A DNA stretch of 51,076 bases from Clostridia bacterium. GTDB lineage: Bacteria > Bacillota > Clostridia > Oscillospirales > CAG-272. The stretch lies in NCBI GenBank assembly GCA_017461475.1, contig JAFTXX010000017.1, positions 1 through 51,076 on the forward strand, in the 5' to 3' direction. The position numbers and the translations under genes are program-made. The stretch's first letter is position 1; every line of letters begins with the position of its first letter. Below, one piece after another: positions 1 through 7,595 of the stretch. The notes below the pieces were generated by a model. The model saw only the letters and a program-made list of their open reading frames with translations. It made no database searches and was not told where the DNA came from.

Positions 1-216
1 CCCTTTATTAGGAGTGAAAAGAGTTCGTGTACCAACGATCAATTCCTTTTCACCAATAAATATCGGCATATTCTCAAATATCCACGAAAGTGCAAGTGCC
101 TTTCTTTCAGGCAAACTGTACGGCTCGTCTGCAACCGTTACCTTAGGCAACGGCGAGCGGCAGATTTTATTTGCAGCCGAGAGCGTTTGCTCACGTAAAA
201 ACTCTGTTCTTGTCAT
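1..216 (-). CDS. Glycyl radical enzyme (pyruvate formate-lyase family), N-terminal fragment
   Basis: Only the first 72 codons are inside the window; the gene continues past the left edge. The visible part reads like the N-terminus of PFL/choline-trimethylamine-lyase type enzymes: an Arg-rich helix, then a segment with RKALAL, PIFIGEKELIVGTRT, the usual 'ELIVG' strand near residue 60. Family knowledge: these enzymes carry a C-terminal glycyl radical installed by a radical SAM activase, and the gene just upstream is such an activase, 10 nt away. The ATG at 216 is chosen because a nearby ATG in another frame stops after five codons. The substrate cannot be told because the catalytic Cys and Gly loops lie outside the window. 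Confidence 0.8.
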   Translation of the reverse strand, partial: MTRTEFLREQTLSAANKICRSPLPKVTVADEPYSLPERKALALSWIFENMPIFIGEKELIVGTRTLFTPNKG

Positions 217-226
217 TTTTTCAAGT

Positions 227-1054
227 TCATTTCAACTCAATATTTCGTTCTATAAAGATTTTGCGGAAAGAATTGAGTGCACTTTCCGATACTTTTTTCG
301 ATGTGTCGTATTTATACTCCATACCGAGCGTTTCATATTTGCTTGCGCCAAGTGAGTGATACGGCATCAGTGTGACCTGCTTTACAAAGGAAAGCGTGGT
401 TACAAAATCTGCGATTTTTGTCATTTCTTCTGCTCTGTCGTTGAAATCGGGAATAACCGGCACACGAATCCAAATATCTTTTCCCTCTTTTGAAAGACGC
501 TTCAGGTTATCCAATATCAGTTTATTGTCCACACCTGTGCATTGTTTGTGTGTTGTCGGTGTAATACATTTTACATCGTAAAGATAAAGGTCGCAATGTT
601 GTAGCGTTTTTTCAAGTTCGCTCCATTTTGCATAGCCCGACGTATCAATCACAGTATGTATACCGAGTGCCTTTATGCGTGAAAGTGCCTCTGCGACAAA
701 GTCCGCTTGCATAAGGCATTCTCCGCCTGAAAAGGTTACGCCGCCGCCTTCTGCATAAAACATGCAGTCTTTTTTAATCTCTACGATAAGTTCATCAATA
801 CCCATTTCTTTACCACAGACTTTCAAAGTTTCTGTGGGGCATTTTTCAGCATCGGCAAGTGATTCTCTGCTACCGCATAGTTTGCATCCTATGCATCCTT
901 CTTTAAAGTACTGAAGCTGTACTGAGGGAGAAAGTCCCTCAGGGTTATGGCACCAAAGGCAGCGAAGAGGACACCCCTTCATAAAAACAGTAGTCCTTAT
1001 TCCCGGTCCATCATGCGTGGAAAACCGTTGAATATCAAAAACAATCCCTGTCAA
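227..1054 (-). CDS. Glycyl-radical enzyme activating enzyme (radical SAM)
   Basis: Reductively cleaves S-adenosylmethionine to place a radical on the partner glycyl radical enzyme, whose gene follows 10 nt downstream. The 275 residues show the radical SAM triad C28-x3-C32-x2-C35, a PFL-activase N-terminus (FDIQRFSTHDGPGIRT) and the GGE motif near residue 111 (FSGGE). Between them is a Cys-rich insert, C54, C57, C60 and C72, enough for one extra [4Fe-4S] cluster. Typical GRE activases carry two ferredoxin-like clusters in this insert, so this one is reduced. The start is TTG, preceded by AAAGGGG. It probably belongs to one transcript with the small ORF upstream. Confidence 0.92.
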   Translation of the reverse strand: MTGIVFDIQRFSTHDGPGIRTTVFMKGCPLRCLWCHNPEGLSPSVQLQYFKEGCIGCKLCGSRESLADAEKCPTETLKVCGKEMGIDELIVEIKKDCMFYAEGGGVTFSGGECLMQADFVAEALSRIKALGIHTVIDTSGYAKWSELEKTLQHCDLYLYDVKCITPTTHKQCTGVDNKLILDNLKRLSKEGKDIWIRVPVIPDFNDRAEEMTKIADFVTTLSFVKQVTLMPYHSLGASKYETLGMEYKYDTSKKVSESALNSFRKIFIERNIELK

Positions 1055-1072
1055 TACGCCGCCCCTTTCCCG

Positions 1073-1228
1073 CTAACATAATATTTTACCTTCGCACATT
1101 TTAATAAAATGCTCAAATATCTTCGCACCATCTACGGTGTCTTCTCTTCTTCGGTCAAAGCACATTCCTTCCGGATGCCAGTGTAAGCAGCAATTCTCTT
1201 TGATGCTTCTGCCAAAGGTGACTATCAT
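1073..1228 (-). CDS. Small ORF (51 aa) just upstream of the activase, possibly a gene remnant
   Basis: An ATG-initiated frame of 51 codons ends 18 nt before the activase start. It is rich in Cys, His and charged residues (KENCCLHWHPEGMCFDRRR) and looks protein-like, but I do not recognise a family. No clear ribosome binding site precedes the ATG; instead the ATG lies inside a tRNA-like sequence (see 1226-1256). It may be the C-terminal remnant of a longer gene of the glycyl radical operon that lost its front by recombination at a tRNA. Confidence 0.35.
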   Translation of the reverse strand: MIVTFGRSIKENCCLHWHPEGMCFDRRREDTVDGAKIFEHFIKMCEGKILC

Positions 1229-1256
1229 GTGCTCTACCGACTAAGCTAAAGAGGAC
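1226..1256 (-). pseudogene. tRNA 5'-half fragment
   Basis: On the minus strand the sequence reads GTCCTCTTTAGCTTAGTCGG and then TAGAGCACATGA. This matches the acceptor 5' strand, U8/A9, a D-stem GCTT/GAGC with an AGTCGGTA loop, and the beginning of an anticodon stem. The downstream sequence cannot complete an anticodon arm or T-arm. I read it as the truncated 5' half of a tRNA gene, a common scar of element integration or excision. A chance match over this length of tRNA consensus is unlikely but possible. Confidence 0.45.
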
Positions 1257-1295
1257 TATGGCAGCTGTGGCTTTTGCTCCGCTTCCGCATATTTG

Positions 1296-1889
1296 TCAAC
1301 GTTTATCCCAGAAATGTGCATATCCTTCTTCTATCATTTGTATTTCGCCCTTTAGCAAACCATTTATACAATCCAGTTCAAACCAACGGTAATCCCACTG
1401 AATCATTCTCTCTCGGTAATATATAGGCTCTTCCGTCTTTCCGTTAGCATCAATTTGCGCCACAAGTTCTTGCAGTTCATCAGCTCCCATATCATCAATT
1501 ATACCGCGTCCGGCTCCATCAATGATATACGGATATTTTCTGCCTTGGCCTCTTTCAATATCTTTAACATCAATTAATTCGATCCAAAAGGTTTGCGTAG
1601 TTCCGAAATCATAATCCATTTGAATTCGGTCTCCTATTTTCAATTCCATCTGATGGAGTTTTATCGCAGCCATGTCAATTTGTTCAAGCATCGCATCCTC
1701 ATCAGGAATTTCAAAGCGTACATCGTTATAATAGAATTCAAACAAATGATATGCCTTTGTGTCAAATGCCGCAAGCACGGTATATCCCAACTGATCCAAT
1801 CTATAGTTGGAAGATATCGCAATCTTGCGCCATATCTTATTCTCAAGTCCCTCATAAGTAATATGAAATGTATATACTTGTGTTGCCAT
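1296..1889 (-). CDS. pRiA4b ORF-3-like protein (plasmid/IS-associated family)
   Basis: A 197-residue protein whose N-terminal half (VYTFHITYEGLENKIWRKI, then DQLGYTVLAAFDTKAYHLFEF) is the signature of the plasmid pRiA4b ORF-3 family. The rest follows the family: LKIGDRIQMDYDFGTTQTFWIEL, then a GRGIIDD segment. Function is unknown; members are common on plasmids, in IS1096-like elements and as stand-alone chromosomal genes. It is flanked by intergenic sequence on both sides and seems to be monocistronic. The gene, the repeat array downstream of its promoter and the tRNA fragment suggest a small accessory patch. Confidence 0.85.
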   Translation of the reverse strand: MATQVYTFHITYEGLENKIWRKIAISSNYRLDQLGYTVLAAFDTKAYHLFEFYYNDVRFEIPDEDAMLEQIDMAAIKLHQMELKIGDRIQMDYDFGTTQTFWIELIDVKDIERGQGRKYPYIIDGAGRGIIDDMGADELQELVAQIDANGKTEEPIYYRERMIQWDYRWFELDCINGLLKGEIQMIEEGYAHFWDKR

Positions 1890-1903
1890 AAGAACTTCTC
1901 CTA

Positions 1904-2140
1904 ATAGTCTATTCTATCCGAATATATTGCTATTGTCCGTCCGATAATAATATATTCTTTTAATGGATCGATGCGATTATTATAACATAAAACTGCGTAC
2001 CTGTAAACAACAAAAAAGAGGACGCGAACGCGATCTTTGGGGCTCCGCTGTTAGACTTGAAGCAACGGCATCATGATTTCCAAGATATTGTTTTAGTATA
2101 ATGTGCGAATACTTTTTTTCGGCTCATAAAAAAACGATTA
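1904..2140. other. Gene-free stretch upstream of the pRiA4b-like gene
   Basis: AT-rich sequence that should hold the promoter of the minus-strand gene ending at 1889. I see no convincing ORF, RNA or clear -35/-10 pair. The ATG near 2148 opens only a frame over the low-complexity repeat array. Confidence 0.4.
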
Positions 2141-2146
2141 CCCTAT

Positions 2147-2290
2147 TTTGCACCCCTCCCCTCTTTTAGACCATAAATTTTGCACCCCCTTTGAGCGAAA
2201 AAAGTGCAATTTGCACCCCCTACCCTCAAAAAAGGGGCGCTTTGCACCCCCTACCCCTCGAAAAAGGGGTGATTTGCACCCCCCTGTTTT
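2147..2290. repeat. Five-unit direct repeat, ~31-32 bp period, core TTTGCACCCC
   Basis: TTTGCACC recurs at 2147, 2179, 2210, 2241 and 2273 (spacings 32, 31, 31, 32). Units three and four are nearly identical throughout and each contains a CCCC...AAAAAGGGG hairpin; the outer units keep only the core. The minus strand has runs of four or five G. It is not CRISPR-like, because the unit is continuous with no unique spacers. It could be a protein-binding iteron set, a minisatellite or a G-rich structural element. Confidence 0.75.
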
Positions 2291-2347
2291 TTCTATCAAT
2301 TTGTGCGTTCTTACACATTCAATAACACGTAAAACGTAAATTTAGCA

Positions 2348-2389
2348 AAAGAGCCGTATAGCGAAGCTTTGCTCGCTATACGGTTCTTT
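2348..2389. terminator. Strong hairpin, probable terminator of the catabolic operon
   Basis: A near-perfect inverted repeat: AAAGAGCCGTATAGCGA pairs with TCGCTATACGGTTCTTT around an 8-nt loop. It lies about 150 nt beyond the stop of the last gene of the minus-strand operon. The T-run after the minus-strand stem is short (CTCTTTT), so termination is likely but not certain. Confidence 0.6.
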
Positions 2390-2535
2390 GCATTGTGATG
2401 GGCTTAATTACCCCAAAACATAAATTTGAAAAATTGCTAAAATAAGACCTCGGAACACCAAGGCAGTAATCGCCATATAGCACTTCTGATTCATTTTAAG
2501 GCTTTTCACGTCTGTGTATGCTTTTAGGCTTTTGC

Positions 2536-3369
2536 TTACGGAAACTCTACCTCGTTATAGAAATCAAGAAATTTAGAAACAAGCAATTGCTCTTTATCGG
2601 CATATTCGTTGTAATAGTCCATAGCAAACACCTGAGACGAGCCGAAATACGGACCGATATAACGTGTGATTCTGCCAACTCTACCGGAGCAATGATATGA
2701 AAACTTCGTATGCAATTCTTTTTTCATCATATGAATCGAATTAAGCGCCACTAAAACATCATCTTTGTTATTAGCAGGAGTTACAATTTTTATAAAATCA
2801 GGGTTACGCTCCTCCATAAGCTTAGCTACCGCAAGGATATGCATGGTATCAAGAAACACACCCGTATGGCATGACATAAGCACCTCACCGCCTAGGGAAT
2901 GTACCTTTTCAACTACTCGCTTTTGTTTTTCTATAACCTCGTGGTCAAGCACAACCTCTTTGGGATTTGCACTTATAAACGGATGCTTTTCGGGATCACC
3001 AAATTTCAAAAGAGTAGCACGGCTATCCGCACAGAATGTGTACCCTTGCATATCAATTCCCGCCGCACCGCACTCAACCGCACGAAGCATTTCGGCTACA
3101 CGCATATCACTTGTGTCCTTGCGTGTCACACCTCTTGGGTTATTATTATAATGAACTGCCATTACAGGCGAATTTGCGGCAGCAAAAATTTTTTTCAGAG
3201 CTTCAGGTTCGCGGTTTTCCCCCTCCAGTAGCGAGAGGTGGAGATTAAATGCGGTCGCCCCTGCCGCTTCACACTTTTTAATCTGTGCAATTGTATTTTC
3301 TACCGTTGCTTCTTTTAGCACACCTAAAACAATCGGATCGCCCGACTCGGTAAATTTACAGTTTCGCAT
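2536..3369 (-). CDS. Type I 3-dehydroquinate dehydratase-like (AroD-fold) enzyme
   Basis: A 277-residue beta/alpha-barrel protein resembling class I dehydroquinases. The His of the catalytic pair is in SCHTG (about residue 168) and the Schiff-base Lys in FIKIVTP (about residue 194); a GRITR segment may supply the conserved Arg. The Glu-Trp-Arg and Arg...Glu motifs that hold dehydroquinate carboxylate and hydroxyls in true AroD are not visible, so the substrate probably differs. The ATG at 3369 follows GAGGA and leaves 1 nt after the previous gene; a longer frame to 3417 would overlap that gene. It is the last gene of a six-gene operon of sugar- or cyclitol-type redox enzymes, so a dehydratase or lyase role on a related keto-acid is plausible. 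Confidence 0.75.
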   Translation of the reverse strand: MRNCKFTESGDPIVLGVLKEATVENTIAQIKKCEAAGATAFNLHLSLLEGENREPEALKKIFAAANSPVMAVHYNNNPRGVTRKDTSDMRVAEMLRAVECGAAGIDMQGYTFCADSRATLLKFGDPEKHPFISANPKEVVLDHEVIEKQKRVVEKVHSLGGEVLMSCHTGVFLDTMHILAVAKLMEERNPDFIKIVTPANNKDDVLVALNSIHMMKKELHTKFSYHCSGRVGRITRYIGPYFGSSQVFAMDYYNEYADKEQLLVSKFLDFYNEVEFP

Positions 3370-3370
3370 A

Positions 3371-4330
3371 TCAGTCCTCAGCAATAATGCTTTCCCTTTC
3401 GTGAAGCAGGCCTTCATACAAGGATTTGAAGTTATCCTCTTTAAGCCCTGTTATATTAAGTATTTTAGAGTTGTCATATACCCTGTTAAAAAGTCTCGCA
3501 TATTTCATCTGCCAGATAGCCGCTAAGCTCTTTTCGGGGTCGAATTTTGCATCACGGAATTTTTGGTACGTAACACCGTCAACCCACTTATATTTAAGCC
3601 CGAAAATTTCCTTATAAAACTCTGCGATTTCACCCCATGTATTACTCTTTGAAGAAGTTACATTATAGTCATTGCAAAGCGCCTCTTCTTTGCCGACAAG
3701 TCCCATAAGCATATCCGCAACGTCACCTGCCCATGTAAGCGAAGCGGGGATATTTCTTGCGGCTTCATCTAAAAGTGCTACATCACCCGAGCGGACACAT
3801 GACATTATTTTTTTGCGTTCAAGGGTGAGAAGTTGACATCTCTTTACAGAATATGTGGTTGAAGGCCTTACTATTGTAAAGTTCTTAAACGAGCTTGCGC
3901 GCAATGCATCCTCTCCCCTTGCCTTGTGCATACAATAATCATCCGAAAAGAGCAAAGCCCTATCTGTAGTAACGTCAAGAAGTCTCGGCGAACTTTCAAC
4001 TATCGGATTTGCCTCGTTTGCATATACTCGGCAGGATGAAAAATAAAAATACTGACCGCAGTTTGCAAGATATTTCGGAAATGTTTCTCTGAATGAAATC
4101 GAATTGTAAATCATGAGGTCAAAAACAACATCATAGTATGTTTTTGTTATTTCACCGACAAACTCTGGATCCTTTGCATCATTCACCGTAATATAACGAA
4201 GATGCGGATTACCCGAAACAATGTTTACAAGCGTAACTGCGTCAACATCATAGCCTGCCGCTACCGCCTTTTGCGTAAGATATGTACCCATGGCGCCCGT
4301 TGCACCTATAATCAGCATTTTCTTGTTCAT
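3371..4330 (-). CDS. NAD-dependent epimerase/dehydratase (extended SDR)
   Basis: A 319-residue protein with a Rossmann nucleotide-binding loop near the N-terminus (GATGAMG, residues 9-15) and the plan of sugar-nucleotide epimerase-like SDRs, including the segment YFSSCRVYAN where these enzymes carry their Ser/Tyr catalytic region. It probably oxidises or epimerises a hydroxyl of a sugar-like substrate. The start at 4330 has a textbook AAGGAGG and sits 1 nt after the preceding stop; an upstream in-frame extension would run deep into that gene. Closest functional analogues cannot be decided by eye. Confidence 0.82.
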   Translation of the reverse strand: MNKKMLIIGATGAMGTYLTQKAVAAGYDVDAVTLVNIVSGNPHLRYITVNDAKDPEFVGEITKTYYDVVFDLMIYNSISFRETFPKYLANCGQYFYFSSCRVYANEANPIVESSPRLLDVTTDRALLFSDDYCMHKARGEDALRASSFKNFTIVRPSTTYSVKRCQLLTLERKKIMSCVRSGDVALLDEAARNIPASLTWAGDVADMLMGLVGKEEALCNDYNVTSSKSNTWGEIAEFYKEIFGLKYKWVDGVTYQKFRDAKFDPEKSLAAIWQMKYARLFNRVYDNSKILNITGLKEDNFKSLYEGLLHERESIIAED

Positions 4331-4331
4331 T

Positions 4332-5360
4332 TTATCCTCCTTCTTTGTTATACTCCGAGTCTGTCCAATCAAACAAAACACCGAGAGGAAAATTGTAGTG
4401 ACCGTTTGCAAGTCTTGAAAAAACTTCAGGTGCTTCCCAAGGATTATGTATCTCACTTATAATAGTCTTTATATCTATTCTGCCGCCAACCACCATATCC
4501 ATTATGCAAAGGCAGTCGTCCTCCATTGTCCAGTGACCGGGGTATGACTCTACCTTAGGTCTTACAAAATTATGTGCACCGATAAGTTTAACACCCGGTC
4601 TATGCACCTCGCTGTAATAGTCGATATGCATATCCGAAACACGTGTGCATCCGTTGAGTGCAATTGACCCCATGGGTGCAATAACCTTGAGTGCCTGTTC
4701 AAGCGCACGTGCGGAACCTGTTACCTCAACAATATTCTTTACGCCCTTACCGTTTGTGATTCTCTTTACTTGCTCGGTATAATCATCATCGGCAGGATCA
4801 AGAACATAATCTGCACCGAGTTCGAGAGCAAGCTTTCTGCGCTTCTCATTAAAATCCGATACAATAACAGGATAGGCTCCCGATGCTCTTGCAAACTCCA
4901 TAGCAAACATGCCGAGGAGTCCGAGGCCTATTATCATTGCAGAATGTCCCATTTCAATATCCATTTTGCGAACCGCACCAAGGCCCATTGCGGCAATTAT
5001 GACAAGCGCCGCCTCTTTAGAGTCAAGTTTTTCCGGCACAGCAAACATCTTACTTGCCTTTGCTATATTGTAGTTTGCATGTTGACCGTGGTAAACGAGT
5101 ACTCGGTCACCGACCTCGAATTTTTTGAACTTTTCACCCACTGCTACAATGCGCCCCACAGAAGAATATCCGCAAGCCTTGGGCCACTTGTCACCACTTG
5201 GAAGATTAGGTGTCCCCATCAGATTTGCAAACTCTGTACCTGCACTTATTGCGCTGTATTCGGTTCTGACAAGCGCCTCGTCAGCTGCAAGTTCTGATAA
5301 ATCACGCTCAACATATTCCGCAACTCCGGGTGCGGTAAAAAGTATTTGTTTACGTTTCAT
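4332..5360 (-). CDS. Medium-chain dehydrogenase (zinc-type alcohol dehydrogenase-like)
   Basis: 342 residues with a GroES-like N-terminal domain and a Rossmann domain carrying IIGLGLLGMFA. It resembles the MDR branch used for polyol and sugar-acid oxidation and bacteriochlorophyllide dehydrogenases. The usual catalytic Cys and structural Cys cluster of zinc ADHs are absent (the first loop has SAISAGTEFANL), so it may be zinc-independent or use other ligands. Start at 5360 follows ATGGAG; the longer frame beginning at 5393 lacks a site. The stop is 1 nt before the next start, so the genes are translationally coupled. Confidence 0.85.
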   Translation of the reverse strand: MKRKQILFTAPGVAEYVERDLSELAADEALVRTEYSAISAGTEFANLMGTPNLPSGDKWPKACGYSSVGRIVAVGEKFKKFEVGDRVLVYHGQHANYNIAKASKMFAVPEKLDSKEAALVIIAAMGLGAVRKMDIEMGHSAMIIGLGLLGMFAMEFARASGAYPVIVSDFNEKRRKLALELGADYVLDPADDDYTEQVKRITNGKGVKNIVEVTGSARALEQALKVIAPMGSIALNGCTRVSDMHIDYYSEVHRPGVKLIGAHNFVRPKVESYPGHWTMEDDCLCIMDMVVGGRIDIKTIISEIHNPWEAPEVFSRLANGHYNFPLGVLFDWTDSEYNKEGG

Positions 5361-5410
5361 ATTAATCTCCATCCCGCCACCTTGCGACGGCACAAAACTA
5401 CAAACGAAAT

Positions 5411-5463
5411 CCTCGGTACCGCACGATGTGCGGCAAAATGAGTAAGAGTCTCATTTTGCGAGG
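5411..5463. repeat. Branched palindromic element between two operon genes
   Basis: An outer stem CCTCG/CGAGG encloses two hairpins: CCGCAC-GAT-GTGCGG, directly followed by CAAAATGAG-TAAGAGT-CTCATTTTG. Together they form a compact three-way junction in the 160-nt gap between two operon genes that are otherwise closely spaced. It could be a small mobile palindrome, an mRNA processing site or an attenuator. Confidence 0.6.
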
Positions 5464-5524
5464 AGTTCAGGCGTGAAATATACTAAGCAAAAGAATTTGC
5501 AAATGAAGCTTTCACGCTATACCT

Positions 5525-6508
5525 CTATTTCAGTGTAAGAACAACTTTTCCTATATTCTCGCCACGCTCAAGAATCGCATGTGCTTCCATTGCCTTTGAT
5601 ATGGGAAGCACCTTATAAATAGAAGGCTTGATTTCGCCGCTTTCAAGGAAAGGCCACACCTTTTTTACAAGATCATCAAGCAGTGCCGCCTTTTCATCCA
5701 CGCTCCTCTTTCTAAGCATACTTCCAACAAGGTGAATTCCTCTTGTAAGAAGCGGACGAAGAAAGATGTTTGTCTCTGTTCCGGCAAGAGTTGATATAAC
5801 CACCCAATAGCCGCCCTCTGCCATGTACTGCATACATTTTCCAAGAGTATTACCGCACAGGCAATCCATTGCAACATTAACCGGCTCACCGGCTTCGTCA
5901 AGTGCTTTGAATACATCCTCAAGTTTTTCTCTTGAGGTATCGACTATAATATCTGCGCCAAGAGGTTCGATAGCTTTTGCAATATCGGCATTCAAAACGC
6001 TTGTAACAACCTTTGCGCCGAAAGCCTTTGCCATAGGAATAGCGACACTCGCAAGTCCCGAGGCGCCTGCCGCAATATAAACAGTCTGTCCTGCCTTAAG
6101 ATGTCCCTCGTAAAACAAATTGAGATATGATGTTGCATATGCTTCCGGGAGTGCAGCCGCTTCTACCGCTGTAAGTCCTTTAGGGATAGGCATTACCATA
6201 TTATAAGGAACCGCGACTCTTTCGGCATATCCGCCACCGCCTAAAAGAGCGCAAACATTATCTCCAACTTTAAACGAGGATTCTTCTTTAGCCAAATTTC
6301 CCATCGCTAATACCTTGCCCGCTACTTCAAGTCCCATCCACTCAGGCCATCCCTTAGGGCTTGGATATGCACCCTTGCGCTGTAGAATATCTGCACGGTT
6401 AATTGCTACCGACTCAATATCAATAATTATCGTATCATCGTTACAAATGGGTTCTGCAACATCAGACCACACAAGAGTCTGATGTTTATCAACAAGCATT
6501 GCTTTCAT
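5525..6508 (-). CDS. Quinone oxidoreductase-like MDR enzyme (Qor/PIG3 type)
   Basis: 327 residues of the zinc-independent NADPH:quinone oxidoreductase branch. The N-terminal signature is NRADILQRKGAYPSPKG, followed by GLEVAGKV and the Rossmann loop AAGASGLASVAI. Such enzymes reduce quinones or alpha,beta-unsaturated carbonyls with NADPH. In this operon it may reduce an enone made by a dehydratase, for example the AroD-like protein. It lies about 10 nt after the amidohydrolase gene. The C-terminus (GENIGKVVLTLK) is intact. Confidence 0.88.
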   Translation of the reverse strand: MKAMLVDKHQTLVWSDVAEPICNDDTIIIDIESVAINRADILQRKGAYPSPKGWPEWMGLEVAGKVLAMGNLAKEESSFKVGDNVCALLGGGGYAERVAVPYNMVMPIPKGLTAVEAAALPEAYATSYLNLFYEGHLKAGQTVYIAAGASGLASVAIPMAKAFGAKVVTSVLNADIAKAIEPLGADIIVDTSREKLEDVFKALDEAGEPVNVAMDCLCGNTLGKCMQYMAEGGYWVVISTLAGTETNIFLRPLLTRGIHLVGSMLRKRSVDEKAALLDDLVKKVWPFLESGEIKPSIYKVLPISKAMEAHAILERGENIGKVVLTLK

Positions 6509-6518
6509 AACATAAGCC

Positions 6519-7595
6519 TCATATTCTGTAAAGTATTTCGCCGTTTCTTACGGAAAATACGCATTTATAACCAACTTCACCTTCAATATGATTACCGGCT
6601 TTATCCGTTACGGAAAAGGTATCCATACAATCGGTATCAAAAACCGCAAAGGTTGCATTTTCACCGGCTTTAAGTGTACCCCACTCATGGCGGTCAACGG
6701 CTTTTGCCGCATTAGTAGTGACGCATTTCAAAATGTCCTCTTCCCTCATTCCGAGGTGCTTGCAGATTCCCATACACATTGTAAGACCGTATCTGCCACC
6801 TCGTGTATATGCACTGAGTTTTGTAATATCTGTGCTTATTGTGTCGGGCAGAGCACCCGCCTTTATAGCATTGCCAAACACATTAAAATCGGTATGCACA
6901 TGGCAAGCCATGCCTGCATCTATCACAACTCCCTTTTCTTTTGCGGCAAAAATCGCTTTAAAATTATCGACTTCTGAAGTATTATCTCCGCCGTGATAAG
7001 CGTGTGTAAGAATGTCGCCGTGCTTTAGCACCTCAACAATTTCTGTCATCGGTGCCGGAGTACCCGTTGTGTGCACCATAACTTTATAACCGTGCTTTTC
7101 TGCATATTCGCACGCTTTTTTCAAGGAACCAATATCCTTTACATTTTTGTTTGAAGTATCAAGATACAGTTTGATTCCTGCAAAGTAGCCGCCATATTTT
7201 TCACGCATTGCTTCAACATTTTCAAGGCAAGGGGCATTGTCTTTTACTTTAACCTCAACAAATACTGCGGTATTTATCGAAAGTGTATCAAGATATGCTT
7301 TGTCGCCTTTGGATGCACCGCCATCGACCGCCGAAGTAACTCCGAAAGGAATCGTGCAAAGTGATATATCCGTTCCGTACATATCACATGAAACATTTTT
7401 AAGGTGCGTGTGAATATCCACAAGTCCGGGAGTCAAAAGTCTGCCGCAAACATCAATAATCTCGGCAGAACCGTTTTCTACCTTTGTGCCAATCGAAACT
7501 ATTTTATCGCCCACAACCTCTATATCTCCGCAAAGATATTTTTCTCCGTCAAAAATGTGTGCGTTTTTAACTATATAATTCTTATATATTCCCAT
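6519..7595 (-). CDS. Amidohydrolase/deacetylase-type metallohydrolase (dihydroorotase-like)
   Basis: A 358-residue TIM-barrel hydrolase of the amidohydrolase superfamily. Visible metal ligands are H62 and H64 (DIHTH), a candidate carboxylated Lys K142 (GIKLYLD), H175 (MVHTTG), H198 (THAYH) and D256 (STDI), giving a binuclear site. It resembles the amidohydrolase/deacetylase family often next to selenocysteine-synthase-like or sugar genes. It would open a cyclic amide or remove an acyl group from the operon's substrate. Its ATG overlaps the stop of the Gfo/Idh gene in TAATG, so the two are coupled. Confidence 0.86.
   Translation of the reverse strand: MGIYKNYIVKNAHIFDGEKYLCGDIEVVGDKIVSIGTKVENGSAEIIDVCGRLLTPGLVDIHTHLKNVSCDMYGTDISLCTIPFGVTSAVDGGASKGDKAYLDTLSINTAVFVEVKVKDNAPCLENVEAMREKYGGYFAGIKLYLDTSNKNVKDIGSLKKACEYAEKHGYKVMVHTTGTPAPMTEIVEVLKHGDILTHAYHGGDNTSEVDNFKAIFAAKEKGVVIDAGMACHVHTDFNVFGNAIKAGALPDTISTDITKLSAYTRGGRYGLTMCMGICKHLGMREEDILKCVTTNAAKAVDRHEWGTLKAGENATFAVFDTDCMDTFSVTDKAGNHIEGEVGYKCVFSVRNGEILYRI

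Noticed and set aside
2147-2290. CRISPR array
   Set aside because: Period about 31 bp but the units are continuous repeats without unique spacers; no cas genes in the window.
2148-2339. 63-codon plus-strand ORF
   Set aside because: Made wholly of the low-complexity repeat array (runs of His, Pro, Lys); no start site.
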